Shown here piece after piece: positions 34,751 to 46,609 of a stretch of 64,000 nucleotides of DNA. Both the position numbers and the translations under genes were made by a program. Position 1 is the first letter of the stretch, and each line of letters opens with the position of its first letter. The notes under the pieces are model-generated. The model saw nothing but the letters and a program-made list of their open reading frames with translations. It had not been told where the DNA came from and did not search any database. Source of the stretch: Chiua virens (taxonomy: Eukaryota > Basidiomycota > Agaricomycetes > Boletales > Boletaceae); NCBI GenBank assembly GCA_019787685.1, contig JAHNUO010000014.1:496001-560000 (forward strand). The letters run 5' to 3'.

Positions 34751-35131
34751 CAAGAAGCCTGCTGCCGCTGTCGTCTTCCACAACTCCCCTCCTTCCTGTA
34801 AAAAGGAATGAGACCCCGATGCTATTGACATGGACTCAATCCGCATCAACAAGATGACCGATGCTGAGCAAAAGCAGTGCATCGACAAGAACCTCTGCTT
34901 CCAGTGCCGCCAACCTGGCCATCGCACCTCCTCTTCCCCAGTCTTCATGACCGACTCCACTCATTCCGCTTCCATGCCTAACAAGAAGGTCTGGAAGGCC
35001 GAACCCAAACCTGAACCTATCCCTGCTTTACAGGAGATAGAGGATGATGATGACGACTCTATGAGCATCAACAAAGTCAACTTGAGCCCTTCTGAACCCA
35101 TCATGGGTTTTTAAGGAGGAAGACTGATTCA

Positions 35132-35758
35132 ATGCCGGTATCTTCCCATTCTCGTACCCATGTACTAGTAGCTGAGTTAGCATGTCAATCTATGCAGATC
35201 CCAATAAGGTTGAATGCTACCGTTACCTCGAAAGACATTGACACCTGTGCTCTCATTGACTCCAGAGCCAGGATAAACTGTATCGACTGGCACTTCGTCC
35301 AGAAGAACAAGTTTCCTAAGGAGCACCTTCCGAAACCTATACCGGTTAGGAACGTGGACTCTACCTCAAACAAAAACAATGACATCAAGTTCACCACCAC
35401 CCTCTGGATTGCTCTTGGCAAAGTACTCCAACTTGTGAAGTTCCACATCATCCACTGTGGTTCCAAGAACGTTATCCTAGGCTTACCCTGGCTCAAGGTG
35501 ACCAACCCCACCATCAATTGGGTCACCAAAACCATCACCATCTCCGCTCCTGAACCCAACTTCCCTCCTATCACCCATGACAAACCCTGCTGCTCCACCA
35601 AACTCGCTTACCTGCCACCAGTCATCCTGACCTGCCACATCGATGTCGATCCCATCTGGGACGGCAAAATCTATGACTACCTCGGTACCAAGACTGGGCA
35701 TCGTTTTACGACCCAATCCATACAACACTCTGTGAACCACGTCATGCACATGGGTTAA
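35132..35758 (+). pseudogene. Gypsy1 aspartic protease region
   Basis: Retropepsin-type proteases mature the Gag-Pol polyprotein. The frame contains DIDTCALIDSRARINCIDWHF. The catalytic triad D-S/T-G is DSR here because the Gly codon reads AGA (35264-35266). This would be expected to abolish activity and fits a CpG-to-CpA change. GSKNVILGLPWLKVTNPTIN (about 35460-35515) is the flap-distal motif that precedes the reverse transcriptase in fungal gypsy elements. The region is open for 208 codons and ends in TAA before the reverse transcriptase frame. Confidence 0.83.
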
Positions 35759-35809
35759 CACTTCATTCGGACCACTTTACCAGAGAAGCTCACCAATGCT
35801 ACCACCCTT

Positions 35810-37306
35810 GTGGCCACGGCTACCAAAGCCAAGGTCACTCTCCCTTCAGAATATTCAGAATTTGAATCCGTATTCGTGAAGGAACCCTTCAACCAGATGC
35901 CCCCCTCTAGGTCCTGTGATCATGAGATCCACCTAAAGGACACCTTCCAACCCAAGGTCAGAAAGGTCTACCCCTTGTCACCTGACGAGCGCAACTTGAA
36001 GGCCACTGACGACTTTATCAACGAACACCTTGCCAATGGCAAGATCTGCCCCTCCAACTCACCACAAGCCTCCCCGTTCTTCTTCGTCAAGAAGAAGGAT
36101 GGCGAACTCTGCCCCTGCCAGGACTACTGCTACGTTAACGAACACACCATTCATGATGCCTACCCCCTTCCCCTCATCTCCGACCTTGTTGATAAGCTGA
36201 AGAATGCCAAGCTTTTCACAAAGTTTGATGTCTGATGGGGCTACAATAACATCTGTATCAAAGACGGACATCAATGGAAAGCCGCATTCATCACACACCG
36301 CGGTCTCTTCGAACCTACAGTCATATTCTTCAGACTGACAAACTCCCCTGCAATGTTCCAACGTTTCATGAACGATTCCTTCCGCGACATGATTGCTGAA
36401 GGATGGCTTGTCATCTACATGGACGACCTCCTCATCTTCTCTGAAGATGATGCTACACACACGGAATGCACCAAATGCGTTCTCGCTCACATGAAGGAAC
36501 TCGACCTTCACCTCAAACTTGAGAAATGCCACTTTGCCACCACTGAAGTGGAATATCTCGGCATGATTGCTTGCCCTGGAGAACTTGCCATGGACCCTGT
36601 CAAGGTCGCTGGCATCGCTGACTGGCCCATGCCGACCAAGCTCAAGGATGTCCGATCATTCATGGGCTTCGCCAACTTCTACTGCCAGTTCATCCCAGAC
36701 TACTCCACCATCACCCACCCTCTTGTCAATCTTACCAAGAAAGACACACCTTGGACCTGGGGTCTACCCCAGATCACTGCCTTCAAACGCCTGAAAAAGG
36801 CCTTCACCTCTGATCTGGTTCTTCACTTTCCAGATACCTCCCGACCCTTCGCTATTGCCACCAACACTTCTAAATTTGCATCAGGTGGTGTCCTCCTCCA
36901 GACTGACTCAAATGGCGACTGGAAACCTTGCTCCTACCTTTCACAGTCCTTCAATGCTGCGGAAAGGAACTACGACATCTATGACTGCGAACTCCTTGCC
37001 ATCATTCGGTCCCTCAAAGCCTGGTGCCACTACCTTCACAGTAGTGCTACTCCCATGACCGTCTTCTCGGATCACAAAAACCTCACCTACTTCCACCAAC
37101 CCCAAAACCTCAATTGTTGTCAAGCCCACTGGCTTCTTGACCTTGCTGACTTCGACCTCACGTTTTCCCACATACCAGGCAAACTCCTTGATGGTCCAGA
37201 TGCACTCTCCTGCCATCCCAATCATATCACCTCAGACTTGGATAATGAAAATGTTACACTCCTCCCGGACAATGTCTTTGTCAACCTCATTACCATGGAT
37301 CTCTAG
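35810..37306 (+). pseudogene. Gypsy1 reverse transcriptase and RNase H
   Basis: The frame begins in the linker (ATKAKVTLPSEYSEFESVF), then CDHEIHLKDTFQPKVRKVYPL, SPQASPFFFVKKKDGELC and LPLISDLVDKLKNAKLFTKFDV. One TGA at 36233-36235 follows FDV, after which WGYNNICIKDGHQWKAAF and LTNSPAMFQRFMNDSF are open. The active-site box is VIYMDDLLIF (about 36408-36437). GFANFYCQFIPDYS and RNase H follow: FAIATNTSKFASG, with Asn at 36863-36865 where the family has Asp, and YELLA-like DCELLAIIRSL. The TGA and the Asn are both single CpG transitions. Otherwise it is one of the best preserved pol genes here. Confidence 0.88.
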
Positions 37307-37330
37307 GATCTGATCTCCCACTCCTCAGCC

Positions 37331-37797
37331 ATGGATCTGCTTGTCCTGGATACCCTCAATGCCATGGATGGTGGCCTCCTGCCGTCATTCCACTCTTGCC
37401 TCTCTGACTGGCACTATGATGCAGGTGTCCTGACCTACCAAGGTCACATCTACATCCCACCTAACCATGAACTCTGGCAGCAAATCGTTGCCCACCACCA
37501 TGACTCCCACACCACTGGACACCCTGGCTTCTTGAAAACTCACCAGCTGGTTGCCGCTGAATTCTGGTGGCCTGGCATTGCCTCCTTTGTCCGCTCTTAC
37601 ATATCTGGTTGCGCCTTGTGTCAACAGCACAAGGTCAACATTCACCCGACCACGCCTCTGCTCTCCCTGATCCCCTCCGCATGCACCTGCCCATTCCAGA
37701 ATGTTTCCGTTGATCTCATCACGGATCTCCCCATTTCTGCGGAGGGTTATGACTCTCTCATGGTCATGGTAGACCATGCCCTTATGAAGGGGGTACA
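37331..37797 (+). pseudogene. Gypsy1 integrase, truncated after the zinc finger
   Basis: Integrase inserts the cDNA into the genome. The open frame shows HDSHTTGHPGFLKTHQLVA and SGCALCQQHK, the HHCC zinc-binding domain. The first core segment follows (FQNVSVDLITDLPISAEGYDSLMVMVDH) with the first catalytic Asp. Similarity stops near 37797 at GGGGGTACATAATTAA. The remaining catalytic residues, C-terminal domain, polypurine tract and 3' LTR are missing from this locus, so gypsy1 is a 3'-truncated copy. Confidence 0.82.
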
Positions 37798-39329
37798 TAA
37801 TTAATCCTGCATAAACACTCCCACAATCTCTAGCATTAGGGGTAGCCATCATAATGGTGCATGTGTGAGTTAAGAAGGAAGAGAGCTGATAGAAAGACTG
37901 AGCTGAATGTAACCCAGCTAGCTGGAGTGGAGGTGAATTACTAACTAATATATTATCTAGCCCTTGATCTTGAATGCAAGGACTAGGAGCATTCATGACC
38001 AATGAACCAGGAGTCAAACTGAAGGAAAGATCTCTGCAAGACACCAGTGGACCTGCAGACTGAGTTCTAACCATAGCAAGCTGACAATGCTGTGAGTGCT
38101 ATCTAATCTGGAACTTATTGTGTTGTTTTGTAGTTGTCATTAGATCTGCACTCAGAGGGGGTGTACAAGGTCAGGACAGTGGCCCTGGAGTATGCCATGA
38201 AGCCATGGAAAACACAGAAGAACTGTGAGAAGTGGGATGAGAAGAGTGGGATGAGATTACTGAGGACCTATGGTCTACATCATAATGCAGTTGTTAAGAA
38301 CCATGGTCCTTCATATTCAACCTCACCCCATTGGAAATCTCTGTGCTGCCACTAGCCTGAGACTCAGAGGGCAAGCTAAAGTTGAACTGGCCAGATTGTA
38401 ACAGCATGAAGTATGGTCAAACTTGTGTCAAGGAATTAGAAGATTCCACCTATGGTGGAATCTGACTTTGCTCGTTATTGTAGACCATGTCAGAAGGATA
38501 AGAGGGGGCCATTGCATTGATGACCTGGCCTTCTGTTGCTATCTCGAGATTTCACATTGACTGTTGTGAAGTTCTGCTGGATTAAATACATTCAATGTGT
38601 TGTGATTGCTGAACTGTACCCTCACAATTTGATGCAGCTCTGAGTCTGTGATGAATTGATGAACAATGAGGTGTTAAAAAAGTGTGTGAACACATGAACT
38701 TACCAGGAAGCTCATTGTCAAACAGTATATCAGGCCCAAGTCTTCTGGTGACTTGGTATTTTGCTCCAATGGTTTTCTTATTGGTCAACTGTAAATGGTC
38801 ACAATCCATAGTAGCCTTTCTCTTTGGGGCCATGATAGGTAGGACAGACAAAGGAGACCCAGATGCTGTCACAAGGAAATTATATAGAAAAAACATTGAG
38901 GCAAAACACATCTACAACATGTAAGTGATTGCAACTGCTAGTGGTAGACATAGGTAATATAGTGAAGTATATAACATCAGCTCCAATAAATAACTCATGA
39001 TAGAAGTGAAATTCCTGCAACATTACAGTTCCAACCATTGAGCTTACCACACACAATCCATGAATGGATTTCTGCAATGGCATATTGATTGGAGGTGAGA
39101 GCAAAGTATTGTTGGACTTAGGGCATCTTTAAGGTAAGCTTGCCAGTGGGTTATTGGCTAGAACACCTGGTGGGGTATGCACTAGTGCTATGGGCCATCT
39201 ATCTGTTTGAAAAGGGAGGGGGGGCCAAGAATTGAAATGGAACTGTGGAGGGTGCAGTCAGGCATGCTTTGAACTGGATGGTATGAAGTCATCACAATCA
39301 CTCTCTACAACCCATTTCACATTCTTACC
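37798..39329. other. No confident gene after the gypsy1 truncation
   Basis: A plus-strand frame at 38134-38355 (LDLHSEGVYKVRTVALEYAM, KPWKTQKNCEKW) is preceded by a possible splice acceptor, TTGTTTTGTAG. I do not recognise it and cannot rule out that it is a real exon. A minus-strand frame at 38582-38911 includes APKRKATMDCDHLQL and may be a tail of the FunK1 relic upstream. Nothing else stands out. Confidence 0.3.
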
Positions 39330-41480
39330 TGCTAAGGCTGTGTTACTGCAGATAAAGCCACATTTGGGGGATAAGTTCTTTGGTACCATTGGAGGTACAA
39401 GCAGCAATGATGCAGGTAGTACTGACCTGGATCAAGCGGTATTGATTTCCTACATCCAGATGGTGTATTGCCCAAACATTCAGGCAGGAGCTTAAAGAGG
39501 GCCAAGACAATGTGGCCAATGAAGGCATTGTGGCTAGTTAAGGTCTTGCAATAGAAGTGTCCTTGTTCATTGCAGGCCAAGGGTAAGATAATTCCCACAC
39601 AGAGGTGTATCAGAAGTAGAATAAGAACTTGTCATAACATTCAGCAAGGTCTTCTTTAGACTTTTGTTTTGAGGGGCTATCATAGAGAACACACAGTCCA
39701 ACCAGGACATAGAAAAATGACTCAAGGTCATGGAGGGCATTGTGACTACTGGCTGACCCAAACCAGCCATCACAAGTTGTGCCAATATCCATGACCATGT
39801 TTCCTATGTTACATCACAATATCAGCAATAAACAGGACAGGAGGAGGCATTGGGCTCATCATGCAATATAGCAAGCATAAGTCAATTGTCTGTTGAGGGT
39901 CATTACCTGGATTATGACCACCCATCAACAGCATAAATTATGTCATGATCGGCTGTGAGGTCCAGGACAGAAACAAGTGTGGGCTAGTCATGAGAGGCAA
40001 TCTTCCAGGTGGGGATGCAGTTATTGTACTTGGTTTCTGTAGGTTTGACTGGTAATGTTAGGGGGCTGTTAGGGGAAGGAGAGTGGGCACATAGTAAAGT
40101 GGATATATCAAATGGTGTAGCTGTGGATTTGGAAAATGGACAGGCAATGAGAACAGCATGACCCCAGTTGCCAAGGATCCCTACCTTTACCAGAAAGATA
40201 CTTCATAAGGATTCTGTGGTCGGTTCATGCCTTTGCAAAGGCAAGGAAGAGATTCATCAGACTGACATCATGGTGTAGAATGTCAGCAACCTCAAACACA
40301 TATTTTTGTGCTAGAATTTGATTGTATAATGAGCTAGATAGTACAAAGGCCAAGTCTACTCACTGACAATGTAATCTAAGAATGCAACAAGCAGTTCTTC
40401 AAGAGATAAAAACTCGAGGATAAGCTTGCTAACAGGATGACTGACCAGACATAACAGGATTTGGAGATTGAAGCCAGAAATATGAGGAGGGAGAGCTGAA
40501 AGAAGGAAATGCATGGAATGATTAACCTGGATGTGTGAATGTTTGGGATCTTGGTGGTGATTTCTGACTTGTTTCTTGCTAACCAGCATAAGAACACCTC
40601 AATGCCACGCTACTCTAAGATATTCAGAATAAGACCCTTAGTATACTTCCTGAGAGGGTCAATCCATGTGTCCTTGACTGCTACTATAATTCAGTTAGTT
40701 CATTTCCATAGTTCATCTCTATCTGGCCTTCCCAGACTGTCGAGCCTTGACCAAATAAGCTGTCAGATATGGCAAGCACACTCATGAGAATGATTCTGTG
40801 GCAGTTCCCTTGCTTGTCAGTAATTTCCAACCATTTCCTCATTCCTTGATCCTGAGAGGACTCATTCTCCTCATCTGAGTTCTCATTGGAAGACCTCTTA
40901 ACATTATTTTATATCTTCTTATCTGAGTCCTCAAAAACTGACCCAATGTCTTTGTGATCCTCTCTGACCCAGAGCTCAGTGACATATTCGGATGACCTGA
41001 GCTTACCCAGGTGCCCCATTTGATGATAGTATCAAAACTGATGGCTAAATAGTCTGAGAAAGAGACACTGATGAGAATCTGCAAGAACTCCAGCAGTGAT
41101 GAGTTGATACCAAAAGGGCAGGTCAAAATTGACCTGCTATGATGGAATGTTGTCAAGTAGATGGATGAGTCAAGGATATGGATACAGGAGACCTGGTAGT
41201 GATCATCTTGTGCACCCAGGAGGCAGGAAACTTTACTAGCTATCTCTAGGAATGACTCTCTTTCCCATTTAGGATCTGCTTGATTCTTGACTTCACAAAA
41301 TGTAATGACATGCTTCTAACTCTGGTTATTGACACCATCAAGGGTTTCAAAATAACATGTAATGTCAGGATTTCACACCATGTATTGCTGTGGTGAAATG
41401 AATTATGTAGTATGTGGCTCTTTAAGCACTCTATAATGACAGAGTTGAACCAAAACTCGCAAGCATGATATGTTAATGCT
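39330..41480 (-). pseudogene. FunK1-type protein kinase relic (FunK1-1)
   Basis: FunK1 is a kinase-like family expanded in mushrooms. On the minus strand: TWCEILTL (about 41370); FHHSRSILTCPFGINSSLLEFLQIL (about 41150-41060) and VSFSDYLAISFDTI; KDTWIDPLRKYTKGLILNILE (about 40670-40620), matching the Lys-containing N-lobe; VFEVADILHHDVSLMNLFL (about 40300-40240), the catalytic loop; and ALHDLESFFYVLVGLCVLYD (about 39745-39690), then EDLAECYDKF. The loop reads HHD, while the kinase norm is HRD, which is one CpG-type change away. A C-terminal block PLACNEQGHFYCKTLTSHNAF lies at about 39590-39525. Stops and frame changes occur throughout. Confidence 0.75.
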
Positions 41481-41608
41481 TTATGCACCACAGTGCACAT
41501 GCTATTCAAGAACTTTGTGAGCTGATTTCATGAGCAGCAAGTGGTGTTGAGCTCTAGCTAGAGGATACTGAGTCTAGCCCTTTGTATCCTTTTTTTTGTT
41601 GTTGCTGT

Positions 41609-42652
41609 TGAAACAACCTAGAACAGAGCTAGACTGCAAAGTGTAGTAGATAGTGTGAGAGGTGATTGATGTCCAGCAAAGAGGCAAAAAATCCAAGTCA
41701 ACTTTGTTAGAGTTCCTTGGTCTCAATTCATGGGGTTTATATACTACATGGATGTTGGAGTTCTAATCTGAGTATAAAGTATGTAGATAAGAGTAAAGCA
41801 TCCTATTGGATGATAAGGTATGAACATATATCAGTTATAGATAAGAGCATAGCCTTGCACTGCTGTGATGAGTTAGTGATAAGGAAAATGAAAGATAGAA
41901 GCATAGCATGTGATAACACATATGATGTGTGAGTTATGTGTGGCAGCCAATTGGATGTGATCCTTTGGATAGCCTTGGCATGAGGCAAAGTATGCTGTAA
42001 ATGTTTCTTGGAAAAGATTGAAGGTGAAGTCCATTTGTCATAATCACTCCATTCTCTGTTCCTCCGGATACAACTCTGACTCTCTTAGATGTTAACTCCG
42101 GGTTGATGTTTCTCAGGACGCAACTCTGTGACCCCAGACCTTCTGTTACATATATATGTTCCTCTTTTATTTTAGTACATAAACCTATGTCTTGCTTACA
42201 AGCACAGCTCTGGCTTCCTCAGTACCCAATTACCTCCAGTTATTTAGTTTCCCAATATCTGTCTTACTTAGATTTAGTCATTCTTTGTTTCTTCATATTA
42301 TTCATCTCCTTGCTCCATGACTAATCACTCTGTTTCCTCTGAGTATATAAATTGTACTTACTTCAATTGTAATTTCAGTCTGAATATTAGTTTATTTTTA
42401 TAACTTACTCCAAACCCTCTGGAAGACCTTGATGGCCTTCACTCCACTTAACTCCACTTTATGTGTTGAGTCCTACTTTGACCTCCATTCTCCACATGTC
42501 CGTAAATACAGGGACAGACTGTGACAAGGGCATACCACATATGGTGAAGCCAAGTCCTGTCTAATGCTACAACTCTGGAGATCTGGAGTTGGAAATCTCC
42601 AAATTGCACAGTCTCTAACACCATTAAGGGTTGAAACATTGAAATCATAACA
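41609..42652 (-). mobile_element. Gypsy2 3' LTR (LTR3), split by an LTR2 solo LTR
   Basis: On the minus strand the LTR starts at 42652 with TGTTATGATTTCAATG, immediately after a polypurine tract GATGGGGGGTAG (about 42653-42664). It ends at 41609 with GTTGTTTCA. The polypurine tract ties the LTR3 family to gypsy2. An LTR2 solo LTR (42036-42620) lies inside; without it the LTR is 454 bp. The TATATAAA box is near 41740. Confidence 0.88.
42036..42620 (+). mobile_element. LTR2 solo LTR inside the gypsy2 3' LTR
   Basis: It runs from TGTCATAATCACTCC to CAGTCTCTAACA and is flanked by CCATT (42031-42035 and 42621-42625), a perfect 5-bp duplication. It is 585 bp, in the opposite orientation to the host LTR3. 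Confidence 0.94.
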
Positions 42653-45594
42653 CTACCCCCCATCTGATGATTAGACTCTGGATAATCTAAGTCATAATTG
42701 AATTCCCTTGTAAGATTTGACCTGAGATATATTATGACTAGGTGTATTCACATGGTTTTTGCTAAATAAAGCTTTAGAGCATTCAGACTGTGCATGGATA
42801 TTATGTCATAGGAACCAATCCAGATATCTGTGAATTTTGGGTGTTGTTTTATTTTTAGGTGTTGGGTTGATAACCAAACTTTGTCACCTATCACATAAGA
42901 AGGGGGTTCTGATCTTGATTTATCTGCTGTATTTTTCATGTGTTCTGCAGCTTTATCTATATTTATTGTTGTTTGTTCTAGAACTTCAAAGAAATTTGTG
43001 ATAAAGTTCTGAGTGGTGGGTTATTCATTTCATGAGGCATACTTCCCATTCTGGGGACATATGAATGTGTGATTTCAAAAGGGGAGTATTTCATTGTGGT
43101 GTGCTTTTTACTGTTGTCTGAGAATTGGGCTAAGGGAAGCTAGTCAGACCAAGTAGTGTCCTTCTCTGCACAGAACACTTGAAGATATTGTTGTACTTCC
43201 TCATTCATTCAGATTGTCTGTCTGTTTGTGGATGATATGCAGTGCTTAGTTTGGGTATATTTTAAACCCTGAGCATATATCTTTCATAAGTTGTGAAGCA
43301 AATTCTGGTCCTCTATCTGATATGATGGATTTAGGGAGGCCATAATGTTTCCATATGTAGTGTTTTAAGGTCCAGTTGCAGGACCAGTCAAAAACTGCAG
43401 CCAGACTGAACTGGATCATTTAGAACCAGTCCAAGATAGTCCTGGTCTTGGTACTTTAGAAAAAGAAGTGGTCCTGGTCTTTCAAAAATTGAGAAAAATG
43501 AAATGACCAATCCTGGACCAGTTGCAACTGGTCTTTTTGGAAAACTGGTATTAGTGCCATATTCCTCCATTCAGGTTACTTTCCATGTTATTAGGACCAG
43601 TTTTTTGCAGTTTTGGTCCAGCCCTATTGCTTTTGGAAGCTACTAAGACCAGTTGCGGTCTAGTTGCCTCATTTGGACCATGAAAAACCAGACCAGAGTG
43701 GACTTTAAAACACTAATCCATATATCTGAGAGATATATTTTAGCAAGATCCATAGATGAATATGTTACATATGTTTTGTGGCATGGGAGAAATTCTACTT
43801 CTTTGGAGAAATAATCTACCACTGTGAGAATGGAATCATAGGAGTGTGAAAGGGGGAGATTGGTAATGAAATCTGCTGAGATATCTTCCCATGGTAGTGA
43901 TGGTGTTTCTAAGGGTTGCAGGAATCTTGCTGTTTTTTTATTAGAACCCTTGAATCGTGTGTATCTTTCACAGTGTAATATATTTGACTTCATTCATCTG
44001 TAGCCAAATGTAGGTGTGAGAGAGAAGTTCTAAGGTTTTGTCATGTCTGGGATGTCTAGCTTTGGGTGTATCATGGAACATAGTAATAGATTTTGTTGGT
44101 AATGAGTTGGGAATGAAAATTCTACCCCCTCTTTGAAGGAAGGCATCCTCAACTGAATATCATAGGAGATATTTCATGGCATTAGGTGATAATTTCATGG
44201 TTTCATGTTGTACATTAGAAAGAATTTGTCTTTGTTGTAAAGGAGAGTGACGGTTGATCTAATCTTGGATGGATCCATGAGAAGGATTCCTTTGTTGTTA
44301 TCCTTGATTCTGGTCATATGATCTTCTTGTCTGCTTAAAGCATCTGCTTTTCCCATAGTTACACCTGCCTTGTGGTGCCAAATGAAGTTAAAGCATGAGA
44401 GATATTGAGCCCAATGTGCTTGTCTTTGGTTAAGATCTTTGCCAGTCATAAACCACATAAGATTTTGGTGATCATTCTATATTTCAAATTCATATTTTGC
44501 ATCCTCTAGATAGTGGCACCATAGTTCAAGTGAATAAATAACCGAAAGCATTTCTTTGTTGGCTATTGGGTAATTTCATTCTTCTGGGGTCATAGAGTGG
44601 CTATTATAAGCAACAGGGTGCCATAATCCTTCCTTTTCTAATAAGAGAACTGTACCTGTGGTGAAATCAGAAGAGTCACATTCTAAGTGGTACTTGGCTT
44701 CTTGATCCAGGTAAGCAAGGATAGGGGCTGTTGTAAATGCCTTTTTTAGCATAGTGAAGGCCTTGTCAAAAGTGGAGGTCCATTTGAATTTCTGATCCTT
44801 TTTAGTTAAGTTATATAATGATTGTGTGATTTTTCCATAATCTTTAATAAATCTGCAATAGAAGTTGGCAAGTCCAAGGAAACTGCAAACATGTTTGACT
44901 AATGTGGGAGTTGGCCATTTGGATACTGCCAAAGTTCCCATGATTATCTCAAGGAAATCCACTTCTTTTATGTGAAAGAAGCATTTTTCTGGTTTTACAC
45001 ATAGGTTGTTTTCTTGGAGGTGTTTGAGCACTTCAAGTATAATTCTGTCATGTTCTTCATAGTTATTAGTGTTAGTAAATATCATAAGGTCATTGATATA
45101 AACAACAACAACTCCACTTATATTGGCAAAGATTTTGTTCATCATCATTTGGAACATGGCAAGTGAATTGCATAATTGAAGTATATAATGATGGGTTCAA
45201 AGGAACCACAGTGGCAAACAAATACTGCTTTCCATTCATTGCCTTCTTTGGTTTGTATGTTATTGTATCCCTATCAGAGATCCATTTTTGTGAATAGTTT
45301 AGCATCTTGTAATTTGTCCACAAGCTGAGATATGAGTGGCTGAGATATGAGTGGCAAGGGGTGGTTATTTTTGGATGTATGTTTGTTTAGATATCAGTAG
45401 TCCTGAACCATATGCTTCTTTCCATCTTTCTTGGGTATGAAGACCAGAGATGTCTGTTTGGATTTAGAGAGTCTGATGTCTCCTTTCTTTAATTGATCAT
45501 CAATGAATATGGAAACCTCTTCTTGTTTGGTGATAGAGAGGGATATTAAGTGATCCTTCTTTGGACTGAAAGACTCTTTTAGGTCAATGCTGTG
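42653..45594 (-). pseudogene. Gypsy2 pol: reverse transcriptase, RNase H, integrase
   Basis: On the minus strand from the right: WDHSIDLKESFSPK (about 45590), SLVFIPKKDGKKHMVQDY, a degraded fingers region, then FQMMMNKIFANISGVVVVYINDLMIF (45157-45080). The box is YIND where Y..DD is expected; the Asn codon is 45092-45094 and is a CpG-type change. FLGLANFYCRFIKDY and DSSDFTTGTVLL (RNase H) follow. Next are HWAQYLSCFNFIWHHKAGVTMGKADALSR (44410-44330), integrase zinc-finger remnants, WEDISADFITNLPLSHSYDS (about 43890), then after the MITE SIISDRGPEFASQLM (about 43330). Last is the integrase C-terminal piece SYVIGDKVWLSTQHLKIK (about 42890). It is CpG-poor and multiply broken. Confidence 0.87.
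43358..43715. mobile_element. hAT2-family MITE inside gypsy2 integrase
   Basis: The 358-bp element has ends TAGTGTTTTAAGGTCCAGTT and (inverted) TAGTGTTTTAAAGTCCACTC, full of ACTGGTC/GACCAGT repeats. Both flanks carry TCCATAT (43350-43356 and 43717-43723), a slightly offset 7-bp remnant of the 8-bp hAT duplication. It is oriented opposite to the copy at 8165 and lacks the central region of that copy. Confidence 0.85.
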
Positions 45595-45879
45595 GTCCCA
45601 TATGGTGGAAAATCTGCACATTTAATAAATCGCGAAAAAAATGGACCACCACGGGAAGAAAATATTGCCCACCAAAGAATCTAGTTCACACCAAAATTTC
45701 GACCCACCACACTGACCACCACACCACCGCAGTTGCAATAGGCCTTGGCTGTACATACATGTAACAAGGATAGCCTTCGGATGGTGGCATCATTGTGATT
45801 GTACAGGCTTCAATTATATTATATATACATGCAGATTATAGAAGGAGGCGATGATACACTATGTTATTTGTAGATCTAG

Positions 45880-46363
45880 TTTCATTTGAGGGTGCAAATA
45901 GCAGGAGAACATCTTTTCATTTGTGCACTCTTGACAGAGCAGTGTACAGTTGCCCATGAGCCAATGGTTTGACACGGAGATTGAGTACAGCTCTGTCAAG
46001 AGTCAAACCCTGGTATCCGTTGAATGTAGTTGCATAAGCTGGTCACAAGGGGAACTGGCGACAGGTGACAGTCCAATCTGAAGAAGGGGGAGTGAAATTG
46101 AAGGTGATTCGCGGAATGCAGTGCATGATGGGTGAATCGAGGAGTTGTACTTCAATGAAGTGTCGGTGAACTGTTCATATCCATACCCGCGCATTGTGAA
46201 CTAAGCCCTTGTCAATGGAAAGACTGCGCATAATCGAGCACACCATGTTTGGTTTGAGAGAGAGTTGGTGAGGCGGCATACTGGGATGAGATAACATAGC
46301 AAGAAAGTCAGGAGTGTGTTCTGGCATGGATGGGGGGGGGTTGATCAGTTTCTTTAATGGCAT
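45880..46363 (-). pseudogene. PIF1-type helicase C-terminal region
   Basis: On the minus strand: PPHQLSLKPNMVCSIMRSLSIDKGLVHNARV (about 46270-46180), then RHFIEVQLLDSPIMHCIPRITFNF (about 46160-46090), then CRQFPL.PAYATTFNGYQGLTLDRAVLNLRV and KPLAHGQLYTALSRV (46060-45935). The last block is helicase motif VI region of PIF1-family and Helitron helicases (5'-to-3' DNA helicases). The Walker A and B motifs are absent from the element. A TGA replaces the residue before PAYA, as expected from a CGA change. Whether this was captured from a Helitron or is the remnant of the element's own helicase is open. Confidence 0.82.
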
Positions 46364-46609
46364 CTGAGCTGAAGAGACTTGGAAGTTAGCTGAGAAAGCA
46401 AGAAAAAGTAGTAGTCACATATGAAAGGGGCCAGGGACAGCCTCAAGATGTTGTGTGGGGACAGAAATGCAAACAGAGAAGCAGGCAATTAGTATAGGGG
46501 TATGGAAGCAGATGATGACGTTGGATCAAAACAGAAGGTTGTCGGCAGATGCTCAAAAAGACAAAAAGAACAAAACTGAAAACCATGAAGGACTTCAATT
46601 TAAGCCGTT

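Larger units (their letters stand above)
33434..34857 (+). pseudogene. Gypsy1 gag, interrupted by a MITE and a tandem duplication
   Basis: Gag forms the virus-like particle of the retrotransposon. An acidic N-terminus (SDLSNDNPEPTSPSSELQED) precedes the capsid-like domain: KPSTFDRSYDRAIPWLNDVATY (about 33745-33810), FTKTWADTFHTKA. A TAG at 33962 follows TNW. Capsid sequence continues (TEFRKDFEHHNTKGDAITWL) up to the MITE at 34099-34455 and resumes with LTRLDSVLINFF. A 110-bp tandem duplication (34531-34750) shifts the frame. The downstream part, about 34830-35110, carries a nucleocapsid knuckle CFQCRQPGHRTSSS in which the final Cys is Ser. It is not translatable as one product. Confidence 0.85.

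Noticed and set aside
36059..36532. A 157-codon minus-strand open frame
   Set aside because: It is antisense to the gypsy1 reverse transcriptase active-site region.
37385..38074. A 229-codon minus-strand open frame
   Set aside because: Its right half is antisense to the gypsy1 integrase and the left part has no recognised motif; it is most likely a shadow frame.
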